Both the position numbers and the translations under genes were made by a program. A DNA stretch of 64,000 nt from Schizophyllum amplum (taxonomy: Eukaryota > Basidiomycota > Agaricomycetes > Agaricales > Schizophyllaceae), in contig VDMD01000109.1 in NCBI GenBank assembly GCA_007026445.1, forward strand, positions 1 to 64,000, read 5' to 3'. This document shows positions 46,201 through 57,760 of this stretch, in pieces. The stretch's first letter is position 1, and every line of letters starts with the position of its first letter. The notes beneath the pieces were generated by a model. That model was not told the DNA's origin. It did not search any database and saw only the letters and a list, made by a program, of their open reading frames with translations.

Positions 46201-48261
46201 CCCGTGTACAACGCCTCGCAACTGCCTGTGACAGACAGTGTGATCGCGCTGGTGGGGTCCACCTTCATCTCCATTCAGGACGATGTAGTTCGCGTCGCGC
46301 ACGCTTCCGTCAAAGACTACCTCTTCACCCTCCCTTCGAGATCGCCATTCTATATCGACGAGACCCTCGCTTATTGTCTTATGGCACGGACTGGTCTCGC
46401 ATATGTGCGTTTTGTGCTGCTCTCCGGCCACAGCGCACCAGGATACCCGCACCATCTGCTCTGGACGTGGGTGATTTACGCTGCCCGGGCGAGTGAAGAC
46501 CATTATGCCGAGCTTGTTACAGCCCTGCCAAAGCTGTCAGATCCTAGAATGAGCTGTACCGCTGTAGAGATACTTGTCGCATCGCTGCACACGGCGGCCG
46601 AAATAGGCCACAAATCGCTCTTTCGCTGGCACATCAAACTAGGCGCAGACTTCAACCGTCCATACCAGCGCTATGACGAAGACCGTATCCACACACCTCT
46701 TGCCCGGGCTGTGCGCGTAGAGGAAAACATCGGAATCGCTCGCCTCCTCATCGACCGAGGCGCCAATGTCGATGGACGCATCAATGAAGAATGGACGCCC
46801 CTTCACCTGGCGGCGCTGGACGGTCACCTCGATGCGGCCCGACTCCTCCTCGACCACGGCGCAGAGGTTGAGGCACGCGAAGAACACAGGTGGACCCCCC
46901 TCCACTTCGCAGCGGATGACGGTCACCTTCATGTTGCCCAACTCCTCCTCGATCGCGGCGCCGATGTCGATGTACGTGAAAGGAGCGGGGAGACACCCCT
47001 CCATGGAGCTGCGCGATATGGTCACCTCGACATTGCGCGACTCCTCCTCGACCGGAGTGCACATGTCGATGCACGTGAAGAAGATGGGTGGACACCGCTT
47101 TACATCGCAGCGGACCACGGTCACCTCGAGGTTGCGCGACTCCTCCTCGACAGGGATGCGCATGTCGATGCACACGACAAGTATGAGTGGACAGCTCTCC
47201 ACCTCGCAGCGCAATTAGGCCACCTCGAGATTGCCCGACTTCTCCTCGACCACGGTGCGGACATCGAGGCACGCGAAGAGAAGGGGTGGACACCCCTTCA
47301 CGTTGCAGTGTGTTACCAGCACCTCGAGATTGTCCGACTTCTCCTCGACCACGGTGCGGACGAGGCACGCGAAGAGAACGGGTGGACACCCCTTCACATT
47401 GCAGCGGAGAACGGTCACCTCGAGACTGCCCAACTCTTCCTCGACCGCCGTGCGGATCTCGAGGCACGCGACAAGTCTGAGTCGACAGCTCTTCACTTCG
47501 CGGCGCTGGAAGGAGATCTCGAGGTTGTCCGACTCCTCCTCGACCGGAGTGCGCATGTCGATGCTCGCGAAGAAGATGGGCGGACACCGCTTTACATCGC
47601 AGCGGACCACGGTCACCTCGAGGTTTCCCGACTCCTCCTTGACCGAGGCGCGGACGTCAATGCGCACAGCGAGGGGCAGTGGGTACCCCTCCACCTCGCA
47701 GCGCAGAGCGGCCATCTCGACGTTGTCCGACTCCTCCTCGACCGAGGCGCGCATGTTGACAAACGGCAAAAGCATCGTTCGACACCAGTCCACATTGCAG
47801 CGTGGAACGGTCACCTCGAGGTTTCCCGATTCCTCCTCGACCGAGGAGCGGATGTCGAGGCACGGAATGAACATGGATCGACGCCCCTCCACTCTGCATC
47901 GTGGTACGGTCACCTCGAGGTTGCTCGACTGCTCCTTGACCGAGGGGCGAATGTCGGTGCTCGTGATGCAGATGGCTGGACACCTCTAGGTATTGCGGCT
48001 TGCTGCTGCAGGGAGCAGACCGTCCGCCTGCTTGTCGACCGGGGCTGTGACGTGAACGCCTGGAACGACGACGGAAATTCACCGCTAGACCTTGTCGGTG
48101 ATTGCAAATTGGCACCGGAAGATCCTGCTCTGCACGAGCGCACCCGGCAGATACTTCTGCAAGCCGGGGCGATAAAGTCGAGTGCACAAGTTGAGCAAAG
48201 GGCGGTGAACTCAAGAGATGAATGGGTAGCGACAGAAGGCACAGGAGACGACGAAGGTTGA
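43215..48261 (+). CDS. NLR4: complete Goodbye-NACHT-ankyrin receptor (1533 aa)
   Basis: Exons 43215-44144, 44191-44241, 44294-44489, 44549-44701, 44751-44822, 44869-44985, 45038-45211, 45260-45284, 45331-45906, 45954-48261; 4602 nt, all phases closing. The first ATG (43215) aligns with NLR1. Residues 12-35 carry RRWLQGLLRPESS..LSRS, then a Ser/Pro/Thr-rich linker to about 227. Goodbye follows (about 228-392), then a helical spacer and NACHT with Walker A GKAGCGKST (563-571) and Walker B FFVAVDALDEADD (about 664-676). A conserved region FRWTRLQLLEL..DFAQILSFDYS leads to 14-15 ankyrin repeats (about 1005-1490). The ankyrin DNA is internally almost repetitive and one repeat lacks a residue. N-terminal type A (with NLR1) but NACHT-C type I (with NLR2): a mosaic. 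Likely functional; ligand unknown. Confidence 0.93.
46680..48010 (+). repeat. 99-bp tandem units encoding the NLR4 ankyrin array
   Basis: Units built on CACCTCGAG..GCCCGACTCCTCCTCGACC recur every 99 bp (one unit 96 bp). Units at 47057 and 47549, 492 bp apart, are almost identical over about 100 bp (SAHVDAREEDG-TPLYIAADHGHLEV). This indicates recent internal duplication or conversion. Differences cluster in the few residues preceding TPLH. Confidence 0.8.
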
Positions 48262-48589
48262 ACAGCAAGACATCGAGCGAGGAGGGATGACGGTACGCTC
48301 TTTTTTGCTACCCGAGTCAGTAGCTTGCTGATTTTCCGACAGCGAGAGCGAGGTATCCTAAAACGATAGAGATGTGAGGGGATGTACCGGGGTGTGCGAT
48401 CTATGAGGTTGTCCGGCGAATAAACACCGTCGCGGGCGGATCATGTTAGCGACGGCGCCATGTATGCAATGCGGTATATGTTCCGTGCTCGGCATAGGTC
48501 GACCGCCTGGGTGTAACGTCCGCTGATGCGCCGGGCTGGAAGTACAGCAACGCTCGGGTAAGGTTGAAGGCGACCAAACGGACCTTTCT

Positions 48590-49760
48590 ACGGACCTCTC
48601 TGAATGAAAAGCTCGTTGACGATGTAGCCCGGAGGCAGCGGCATGTGAGGCTTCAACGACCTGCGCTGACGAGGTCGCTTGTCAGCGGTGAACCGAAGCA
48701 TCGTTGCCCACGAGGCGGCTTTTTGTGACAGAGAGACACCGCTTTTTGTGAGAGGGAGTCGCCCCAACTGGTCGGTTGCATCCTCGCCATACAACCCAGC
48801 CAGGCTTGCCCAAAGACGAGGATGTTACCGCTCGAGGCGCACCGGCGGGCGTGAGGTAGAGGTCGCCGGACGTGCTCCTGTACTTGCAGCCTGTGAGGGT
48901 GAGGCGAGGAGACAGAAAACAGTGCCACGTTGGCGATGGAGTGATGGTTTCTTGAGGTTGCTGCGAGGTCGGGCCCAACGCAAGTACGGGGTGCGATCAC
49001 GGGGAGACGAGGACTGCAGCATGGGTTAGGGAGCTTCAAAGCGGGAGGCAGGACAGTAGCACGCACCTATGAGTACGAGATACACATCGAGCGTGATGTC
49101 TTCATCCGTCTCGGGGCGCGCTTGGAGAAACTGCCGGGGTCCAACGACCTAACTAAGGCGAAGACGAAGATGATAAGGCGGTCGGCGACGACATCGCGGT
49201 CGTAGACAACGTCGTGGGAGCGGAGGAAGGCTGGGTGGACAACGCTGTGATCGAGGCTCTGCGCGTACAGAGGTGTCCGTTGCCGACTCCGCGAAGTTCA
49301 TCGTCACGCGTCGGAGCGCCGGCCTTGGTCCAAGGCGACAGGTCTTCCGTAACCGGCCGTGCGCCGAAATGGTCAGGCAGATTGGACACTTGAGATTGGT
49401 GGCCGATGAGGACGACGTCCGCGCGTGGGGTACGCATTCCCGTGAGTTCAAGGGAGAGGCAACGATGGCTCAGAATGAGTATCGCATTAATCGCCGTATA
49501 ATACTATACAAGGGTCTAGATAAGTGTTCGTGTATACATCTGGGGAGAGCTTGGTGAGACGCAGGACGTGGTTCGGTCAAGAGGAGGACGCACGACAACC
49601 AGCGCGGGTGTTGATCGTTCTCCGGGGTCATATTCGTCCAGTCCCAACGCTTCTATCTTCCCTGATCCCCTCCGTGCTCCGGCGCTGCTCCAGGCGACCG
49701 CGCCGAAGACCAGAGTCCGGGGCTCGCCAGCGTCGCCGAGAGTCCTGGACATCGCCGCTG
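48590..49760 (-). pseudogene. Family B gene fragment, copy B4
   Basis: The longest B copy. Minus strand: hallmark GGTGCGTCCTCC-like (near 49590 as its reverse complement), a GAGCTCTCCCCAGATGTATA box-like segment, CTTGAACTCACGGGAATGCG, and an exon reading HDVVYDRDVVADRLIIFVFA. Short introns and further exon-like pieces continue down to about 48590. Its mirror copy is B5 (58860-59420), with NRDIASNEVIIFVFAL at the equivalent place. Not recognised; a weakly conserved spliced gene cannot be excluded. Confidence 0.35.
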
Positions 49761-49876
49761 CAGTCAGTGCCGCATATCAAGGAGTCCATGCAGAGGCATG
49801 AGAGCAATCAACTAGCGTCGATGGCGGAAGCGAGACTCAAAGACATCGTAGGGAGACGTGCGCGAGGATGAAGGCG

Positions 49877-49970
49877 CGGAACAAGGGCGGCTTTGTTTGT
49901 CCTTGCTTGGACGATCGCTTGTTTTGGTCGGTCCTATTGTTCTTTTGCGCCTTGTTCTCGACCGTCATGT
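49877..49970 (+). repeat. Dispersed ~95-bp repeat, well-preserved copy
   Basis: Begins GGAACAAGGGCGGC and ends CGCCTTGTTCTCGACCGTCA. Internal TTTGTTTGTCCTTGCTTGG, CGATCGCTTGTTTTGGTC and CTATTGTTCTTTTG. The two ends are imperfect inverted repeats (GGAACAAGG against GAGAACAAGG). At least ten copies of varied preservation occur in the window, in both orientations. No coding frame is conserved. Confidence 0.75.
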
Positions 49971-50398
49971 CCAATATCGCATTTCTTTCAGTTTCAGCAC
50001 CCTGAAGAACTCGGATATACTGCTGCGGGAAGCCGACTTGTAGATCGAGGTAGTCCCGAGAGCGCGAACTCGAGTCCGTCGTGAATATCATTATTTATCG
50101 GCGTGGGCGGCATCTCGAACCTCATCACGCATATGGGTAGTCTGCTCGTGCCACCTGGGCCTTTCTCACTCTTGTGGTAGACATTTGTAGCGTCTCTTAG
50201 TACGTCGTCGTTCTCGACGGCGGCGGCGGCGAGTCGAACGGATACTAGTAGCCTCCTCAAAACGACGTCTTGATCTCAGGAGCATACTCTGTGACTTGAG
50301 GAGAGTATACGGGAATGCTTCCCCTCAGCGCTGGCTATGCGCAGCGTGTGTGAACATCAACAATTGTGCGTATTTGTTTGCTTCCTTCATCCATCTCC

Positions 50399-50484
50399 CT
50401 CACCGCAACGTTCCATCTTCCTCACCGCAACGTTCCTTCTTCCTCACCGCAACGTTCCTTCTTTCCTCACCGCAACGTTCCTTC
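50399..50484 (+). repeat. 22-bp tandem repeat, four copies
   Basis: Unit CTCACCGCAACGTTCCTTCT plus TC, in a pyrimidine-rich tract. Confidence 0.85.
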
Positions 50485-50558
50485 CCCTCTCCCATACTGC
50501 CATCTTCTTTCTTATTTCCTCTTCTCATTGCTTCTTATCTCCGTTGATTCTCTCTGCC

Positions 50559-50619
50559 GCTCATCGCCGACTTGCTCCCTCATCGCCGACTTGCTCTCTC
50601 ATCGCCGACTTGCTCCCTC
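50559..50619 (+). repeat. 19-bp tandem repeat, three copies
   Basis: Unit CTCATCGCCGACTTGCTCC. A single copy survives in the inverted duplicate near 57845. Confidence 0.8.
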
Positions 50620-50828
50620 ATTCCTCCTCGATCCTTCCCTCTCATTATATCACTCGTACGCAGGGCTCCTATCAGGCGATGAGAACATAGGCCTCGAGGA
50701 ACAACGTGAAGGCCTCGAGGAACAACGCGAAGGCCTCGCTGAGGAACGGCGCGAGTTGCAAAAGCACTTGATATATGTCAATGGCGACGACGAAAGTCGG
50801 AGGAATCGCAGCGAGGCGAGTGGTGCGG

Positions 50829-50920
50829 AACAAGAGCCCTTGTTGTTTGTCTTTGCTTTGCCGATCGCTCGTTTCGGTCAGTTCCATTGTTCTTTGGCCA
50901 CTTGTTCTCGACCGTCATGC
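50829..50920 (+). repeat. Dispersed ~95-bp repeat, copy near 50.9 kb
   Basis: GGAACAAGAGCCC ... CCACTTGTTCTCGACCGTCAT; it lies about 950 bp from the 49.9-kb copy in the same orientation. Flanks GCTGCGGGCAGCCGA and GCTGCGGGAAGCCGA are also shared, so a longer unit was duplicated. Confidence 0.75.
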
Positions 50921-51313
50921 ACTCTGCCCAGAATCTATCTCCTCTTTGAAACCTCTTCAGCTCCCTCAACAACCCGGGTATGTTGCTGCGGGCAGCCGAT
51001 GTGTGGCTCGAAGTAGTCACAAAAGGCGAGCTCGAACCTCTCGTGAACGTCCTCTTCGTCCCCGCGCTGACCGCCCAGTGCTCTATGGAATCGCTTCATG
51101 GGTCCAAGGCTGCGAATGGAGGAAAAGAGCCGCGCCGCTGCCCGCTTGTGGCGAGGTACCCCTCGTGGTCCTTTGGCGAGGTACGCGTGAACTCCAGCGA
51201 GCGAGTGGAGGGCTTCAACGAGGCGGACAAAGAACATGCGCTACCCACCACCGTGTATATACCTACGTAGGTGCATTCAATATACTGAACTCATCGACGG
51301 ATACAGCATGATA

Positions 51314-53373
51314 CTAGTGATTCTTGAAATAATCATGAGGGTACGTGAAGGGCAAAAAACGCGTCGCCGACGTCTTTCCGGCCCGCAGAACGACCTCCAC
51401 CGCAACGGGAATGGACCCTCCCTGTGACGCATCGGGCATATACACCGTACGCGCATCGACTTCATGTCGGGCGTCAGGCAGAACGTCGGTGATGTCCACA
51501 CGGATGACGGCCTGCTTGACGAGCTTCGCGCATCTCGAGGGCTGTTTGATGCGTAGCGTGGACTGGTTGAGGCGTAACGAGGATAGTTCGCGCCCGATAA
51601 TAGCCGCGTTCCGGTCGATGTAGGCCCGCACGGCGATGCAGACGAACAGCGCGTCGGCGAGCGATATGATGCCTGGACAACTGTGTCAGTCGCTCACTCG
51701 CCTAGATCAATTGAAAAGAGGGAATATTTGGGAGGAGGGAACGCACCGCGCAGGCCCCAGGGTCCTTCATCGCTGCAGCACGAGTCGAGATGTGTGAATC
51801 GACGCATACGTTGACAGCTCCCGGAGCAGTAGAAGGCATTCGCGCACGGGCAAATCTGCACGCGCCGGTTATGTGGTCCCTATACAAGGTATGAGCGGGA
51901 TGCAGGGACACGGCGAGTGACTTACCATCGTATTGCTGCAGTCAAATTGACATTGCCAAGCTTTCCCTTTCAAAGTACTCGCGTACATCGCGCCCGCCTC
52001 GCTCGCGAGGCGCGCGACGTCCCTCCACGTTGCACGCCCAAGGGCTTTGCTTGTCCGCGACAGCGGTATAGAGTCGCGGTGCCGGCGAACGAACGCCCGA
52101 ATGACCTGGGCGTGGTACAGCCCCGCGCAGAGAAGGCGTACGAAATCCGAGATCGAAGGATCCTCTATCGATTCACGCTCCTCCGACAAGCTGCGTACGA
52201 GATCGAAGACGCCCGCGTCGAGGGCGTCGACAAGAGATCTGTTGCTCTTGGCCATACTGCAGAGGGAGTGGAGGACACGAAAAGCATCGATGGCGCCGTA
52301 TCGTGTGTCCTGTCGCGCAAGGCACACGTTGCCTGCTGAGACGATGGAAGTGATTGTCTTCGTCGGAATCTTCGATCGTTGTGATCCGTCCATATTGTGG
52401 GGATGGGGGGGATAGCATGATCCATCCCTATGTCAGGATCAAGGCCTGCGAGAAATTCGGTGTGCTGAGCGAATGCATTGTATAGCGCTCTTCCCGAGCC
52501 AAGGACGCGCCTGAGCGTGCCGACAAACAGCGTGCGGTCCTCGACGGTCGGCTGGTAGCCAGGGTCAATCAGCGAACGGCGCAATGATAGGATCATATGA
52601 ATGGCGGCGGCGGCGGCAGAGGACGCGTCGTAAGCGTGAGAGGGAATGTACCGTGGAAAATGCAGCCAGAGCTCGAACACCTGGACGATGACCGCGGGTG
52701 TCGAGTGCAGAAACGGCTTGATATTGGTTTCGTCGGACATCATAGTCTGGTAGGACTGGAGGATACCCGAGTAGACCTTGTGACTCGGATTTGTACGCAT
52801 GAAGTGTGATATGGCGCCATTGTCGACCGGATGCAGGAGCGCACCCCATCTGATGTTGTGTGGCCAGAGAGCGCGCATCGGCGACGCCAGACTGTGGTAG
52901 CGCGTACTAGATTTGCGCGAGACGTTCGTTATAGTGGCGAAAACACGCATACCAAACATAACGGCACTCACGAGCTCGCCGTGATGATCGAGCGAGCCCG
53001 GAGGGGGGTCTGATTTGAGAGCATGAAAGGCTAGGCTGCTGCGATCTCTAAGGATGTTTTCCAGCAGGCATAACACACTCTCGTTATTCTCGCCGGGGAT
53101 CAATGGTTCTAATCCCATGAGCTTGTCTGACAAAATGATGAGTGTGTCCAAAGTCTTGGATTCCTGCGCGAAGGGCGAAGTGGCCATGGCTCCTTTTAAA
53201 TTGCTCAAGATCAGTATGTATATAGGGCTGGCTCCAGCCGCGATGCGCACATGAGCGTATGGGTCAGCTCTGATCTGGGTGTCGTTGGAGGGCGCGATGG
53301 AAGTTTTACGCCCCGTCGGATCTGTCCATTGATGACTCATCCTGGATTTCAATGACGTTGACAAACATGCCAT
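51314..53373 (-). pseudogene. MYND1: MYND-finger protein, frameshifted paralog of MYND2
   Basis: Exons (minus) 53373 (or, matching MYND2, ATG 53187) to 51926, 51879-51747 and 51672-51314. Alignment with MYND2 shows a 40-bp loss near 52383. Frame runs ..TIWTDHND here, while MYND2 continues with DLLITLVGIPRFA; the downstream sequence resumes as RSKIPTKTITSIVSA one frame off. After that point 170 codons plus the MYND exon (ICPCANAFYCSGSCQRMRRF..HLDSCC) stay open. Unless an unusual splice skips the break, only a truncated protein of about 330-390 residues lacking the zinc finger is made. MYND fingers bind proline-rich partners via two zinc ions. The break may be recent, since both halves are otherwise intact. 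Confidence 0.7.
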
Positions 53374-54403
53374 AACATGTATCGTGACCGCTTGGCCCGC
53401 CTTACATCTCTTCCTGCCACATCTGTATGTGCCCTTCGTCCACTCATCGTGCTGAAAATCATTCCGCTGTGGTCCTCATGATCACAAGCAACTTGCCGAT
53501 CGAAGACTTACTCGGAAACGAGTTGCCGTCTATCGGTCTGTTTCCCTCAATCCCTTCTCGCCTCGCGTCGCTCTCTCTAGCCTCCCTCCTCACCTCCTGA
53601 CTTGCCTCCTTTTATCCGCTCCTTTCCAGTGGAGCTCCCCGCCACTCCTCATGCCTGCTCCTCTCCTTCGCCTCCCTTCCACTCCCTCTCCATTGTTCAA
53701 GACAGTCGCAACATCGCGCCTCAACGTTTTCCTCTTCCGACGCGCCCCACTTTCTTCCCCCTCTCACGGGCCCCTGCGGGTTATTTACCATTCCTCCTTC
53801 GAAAGAACGGTGTGCCTCGCGCGAGGCGAAGGGGAGGAACGAGGTGACGGGGAGAAACGAAAAATAAGGAGACGGGCAGCTCGTTACAGGCGGTGTGAGG
53901 ACGAGAGGCGTTGCTGTGACCTGTACTAGTCAGCATGTGGTGGTCGGTATCGTTACGGACGACGAAGACAGTGTTCTTGGCGACAGATGGCGGCGCTGAG
54001 GGCCGGTGGGAACGTGTGTAATCTGGAGGGCCGGGAGCATCGTATACATTGCATTTTGCACGACGGTGATGAGCTGGCGAGGTCGAGATCGAGTGGGTGT
54101 GACAACCATCGCCGAAATTGTCTCGAGTGACAAAGGGCGACGAGCAACGAGTGGCGTCTCGGGCAACCAAGGGCGGCGAAATTATCTTCAATAACGATGT
54201 TGGCGGAACCACGTTAGAGCAACGGACGTCGTTGAGATCGTTCGTGCGCTATGGGGATGGTGTGAGCTCGTATATTTTACCCATTCGCGGCGCGGAAAAC
54301 CAAGATTTCGTTTTGACAATGGGAGGCTGCAGACGCGACTAGTCATTGTGTACGTACTACGTAGGTGGAATATGCATAACTTGTCGAATCCAGTATTGCG
54401 ATA
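53374..54403. other. Intergenic between the MYND paralogs
   Basis: Contains a pyrimidine-rich tract (about 53570-53770) and short ORFs without recognisable domains. It should contain the MYND1 promoter and the MYND2 3' end. Confidence 0.5.
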
Positions 54404-56369
54404 CTAGTGCTTGAATTTATCGCGAGGGTAGGTGAAGGGCAAAAAACGCGTCGCCGACGTCTTGCCGGCACGCAGAACGACCTCTACAGCGACAGGAATG
54501 GATCCGGCTGGTGGCGCATCGGGTGTACACGCCGTACGCGCATCGGGCATGTACACCGTACGCGCGTCCACCTCATGTCGGGCGTCTGGCAGGACGTCGG
54601 TGATGTCCACACGGACGACGGCCTGCTTTAAGAGCTGCGCACATTTTCGGCGCTGCTTGATGCGTGGCGAGGACTGGTTGAGGCGTAGCGTGGACTGGTT
54701 GAGGCGTAACGAGGATAGTTCGCGCCCAATGGTCGACACGTTCCGGTCGATGTAGGCCCGCACGGCGATGCAGATGAACAACGCGTCGGCGAGCGATATG
54801 ATGCCTGGACGATCCATCAGTCCACAATTCGCCGTGTATCGGCGGACTGAACGTACCGCGCAGGCCCCAAGGGCCCTCTCCGATGCAGCAGGAGTCGAGG
54901 TGTGTGGATCGATGCATCCGCTGGCAGCTCCCAGAGCAGTAGAAGGCGTTCGCGCACGGGCAGATCTGCACGCGCCGATTGTGAGGTCCCTAAAAGATGA
55001 AACGATGAGGGAGAGTTAGGTATCCGAAAGACAGCGGGAGAGTGAGGTATGCACTGGAAGAGGACTACGGACGACTCACCATCGTGTTGTGGCAGCTCAT
55101 TTGGCGGTGCCATTTTTTCCTCTGCAGCGTGCTGTACATCGCGCCTGCCTCGTTTGAGACGCGCGCGACGTCCTTCCACGTTGCACGCTGAAGGGCTTCA
55201 TTCATCGACGGCGCGTGTATAAAGTCGTGGCGCCGGCGGACAAACGCGCGAATGACGCGTGCGTGGTACAATCCGGCGCAGAGCAGGCGTACGAAAGCCG
55301 AGATCGGATGTTCAGTCGCCGACTCGCGCTCTCTCTGCAGACCGCGCAGGACGTCGAAGACGCCCGCGTCGACGGCGTGGACAAGAGATCTGTTGCTCTC
55401 CACCATACTACAGAGCGCGTTGAGTAGCTTAACGGCGGGGAACGCGCCATACCGCGTCTCGGGTCGCGTCAGGCATTTGGTGGCTGCGGAGACGACGGAG
55501 GCGATCGTTGTCGCGGGGACCTTGGACCGCGCGAACCGGGGAATGCCGACCAGGGTGATGAGGAGGTCGTAGTGGTCAGTCCAGACGGTGCTGATGGCGT
55601 CGTGCAGCGTGCGCTGCAGCCCCATTTCTGCGAGAAAGTCGGTCTGTCGGGCGATTGTGTCGTACAGGGCGCGCTTGGAGCCCACGACGTGGGCGAGTTT
55701 GTCGATGAAGAGCGCGCGGTCTTCGGCGGTAGCGCCCCCGCCGTGTTGGACGAGCATGCGGTGCAGGATTCTGACGATCCAGATGGACGTATTGGCTGTC
55801 GCTAATGTTTCTGAGTTTGGCGACGTAGTGTATCGCGGGTAGAGCTTCCAGAGCTCAAAGGCGTGTTCGACGATCGTGTGATTGATGTGCAGAAAGGGCT
55901 TGGCGTAGGTGGTGTCGCACATGAGCATGTAGTAGGACTCGAGGATACTGGATACGATGCCACAGCTAGCAAGGCTGGGATGGCGCCACACGTTGCGATT
56001 TTGCACCGGACGAAGCAGCGCAGCCCATTTAAGAATATGCGGCCACAGCGCACGCATGGGTGACTGCAAGCCTCTGCAGAGCGGCGAGGTTTTAGAGAGG
56101 TTCGTGATGGACGAGAACACATCCAGACCGGCGACAATGACGATCACCAGCTCCTGCTGGTTCTCAAGCGGGCCGGGTGGAGGGTCCGACCTGAGAGCGT
56201 GGAAGGCAAGGTTGCTGTGATCTTTGAGGAGGGCGTGCATTGAGCGCAACGCGATCCGGTCGTTTTCGCTAGGGGAATATGAATCTGACGTGGTCCCCGC
56301 GAGCTGATTCACCAGCTGGCTCAGCGCCTTCAGGATAACGTGTTCCTGCTCGATCGCTGAAGGGTCCAT
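54404..56369 (-). CDS. MYND2: MYND zinc-finger protein (607 aa)
   Basis: Exons (minus) 56369-55080, 54989-54857, 54804-54404; 1824 nt in frame, introns of 90 and 52 bp. Residues 1-430 form a helical region without a named domain (SDPPPGPLENQQELVIVIVA, SPMRALWPHILKWAALLRPV, NRSLVHAVDAGVFDVLRGLQ). The finger follows: CHNTM in exon 1, then ICPCANAFYC, SGSCQRMHRSTHLDSCC. This fits CxxC-x-YC-xxx-CQ-x-H-xxx-C. The C-terminus carries local repeats (LNQSTLRLNQS; YMPDARTACTPDAP) and ends FTYPRDKFKH. A probable protein-interaction or regulatory factor; the substrate is unknown. Start chosen as the first ATG of the frame. Confidence 0.85.
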
Positions 56370-57149
56370 TGTGAAAGGGTTGTGGAGGATAAGCGCAGGG
56401 CACGCGGCTCGCACGCCTTACCAGCATGCAAAGTCCGCGGACATCCGAGTTGATGCTGGCAAACATGGCACCACACAGTCTAGGTGGGGGACCCACAGGA
56501 GCTCACGCAGGGGATTAAAGACACATCACTGAGTGATTGGGGAAGTAAGTGTCTGAAGCGCGAGAGTGAGAGAGTGAGACACGGGGCGCGGTGCCCCTGC
56601 TGAGAGATCGCGTCGAAGCGTGCCCGCCGGCACCTGCCGGCAACTGCCGCCACGCCCCGCCACCGAGCGCTGTTGTCGCTTGGAAGATGCCCAAGGTCAC
56701 TAATCTGTTTGCACGAAATCAATTGAGTACATAAACTCCAGACATTTGAACCACCTCCCCGCCCGCCGCATACACCTCGTCGTCCTACAGGTTACTTATT
56801 TCGTCCATCTACACCCCGTCGTCCCAGATGTACATCCCGTTGTCCTACAGGTACAGTCTGCAGTCCGTCCGTCTAGCAAGTTCGTCTCAGAGATATCCAA
56901 TCTGTGCACGACAGACGGGCGGTGATGGAAGTGGGCACTGAAGTGGTAACTCGAGGGCACTTACGAACGTCTGCGTGAGGAGACCAAGAGATACTTGAGC
57001 TGGTGGTTGGAGCGACGGGCGGCGACGAGGAAGAGAGGCGCCTGGAAACGTCCAGATCATCTCGAGCGACGAATTCTATTCCAGACCGAAGACAATCTTG
57101 ATGCACGAACATCGTCCTGACCGACGACTGGCGTCGGCGTCGTCTCGGG

Positions 57150-57215
57150 AGAGGATAGGTCGTCTTGGGCGAGGATAGGTCGTCTTGGGCGAGGATAGGT
57201 CGTCTTGAGCGACGT
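57150..57215 (+). repeat. 20-bp tandem repeat, three copies
   Basis: Unit GGATAGGTCGTCTTGGGCGA in a gene-free stretch (56500-57600) otherwise devoid of supported genes. Confidence 0.85.
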
Positions 57216-57439
57216 ATAGAGCGAGACGGGCTGTCCGAATGCACGAGCGCGAGGCGGAGTATGCTGGAAGGAGCGCGAGGCGAAGTCCCATTGTACGAGC
57301 AAGATTCATGGATGGCCGTATGCACGGCGGCTGGCGTCCGTGTACGATTCGCAGGAGACTCAGTCGAGTCAACGGGCCGCGCGCTACTCCGACGAGCGAA
57401 CGAGGTCCGCAAGGCTCGGGCGGGTGTACCGGCGGCGAG

Positions 57440-57545
57440 AGGCTCAGGCGAGTGAGCCGACGGCGTGAGGCTGGACCGAATGTACCAGCAGCGAGAGGCT
57501 GAGCCGAATGTACCAGCAGCCTGAGGCTCCGGCCGGTGTACCGGC
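57440..57545 (+). repeat. ~27-bp degenerate minisatellite
   Basis: Repeats of GAGGCTGAGCCGAATGTACC plus AGCAGC with substitutions, about four copies. Confidence 0.7.
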
Positions 57546-57639
57546 GACGTGCGGCTAGCGCATGAGTGAGCCGGTCCAATCAGTCTCCCGAGTGCTGAGA
57601 ACTTACCAAGGCCCTAGACGACGAACAAGTGTCCAGTAT

Positions 57640-57760
57640 CCTGAACATGTTCCCGTAGAGCCTGATATGGGCTCTTCATAGCGTGACAGGAGCTCTGCGT
57701 AGCCTGATATGGGCCCATTCGTAGCCTGATAGGAGCCCTGCGTAGCGTGATCAGCGATTG
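57640..57760 (-). repeat. ~21-24-bp degenerate minisatellite
   Basis: Minus-strand units like CTACGCAGGGCTCCTATCAG and CTATGAAGAGCCCATATCAG. The single-copy equivalent is at about 50658-50680 in the inverted duplicate. Confidence 0.7.

Noticed and set aside
46781..47913. Long antisense ORFs across the NLR4 ankyrin exon (up to 268 codons)
   Set aside because: They mirror the 99-bp periodic, GC-rich sense repeat and have no independent support; the sense frame encodes canonical ankyrin repeats.
47000..48000. CRISPR-like regular repeats
   Set aside because: Spacing is the 33-codon ankyrin period inside an open reading frame; no spacers and a eukaryotic context.
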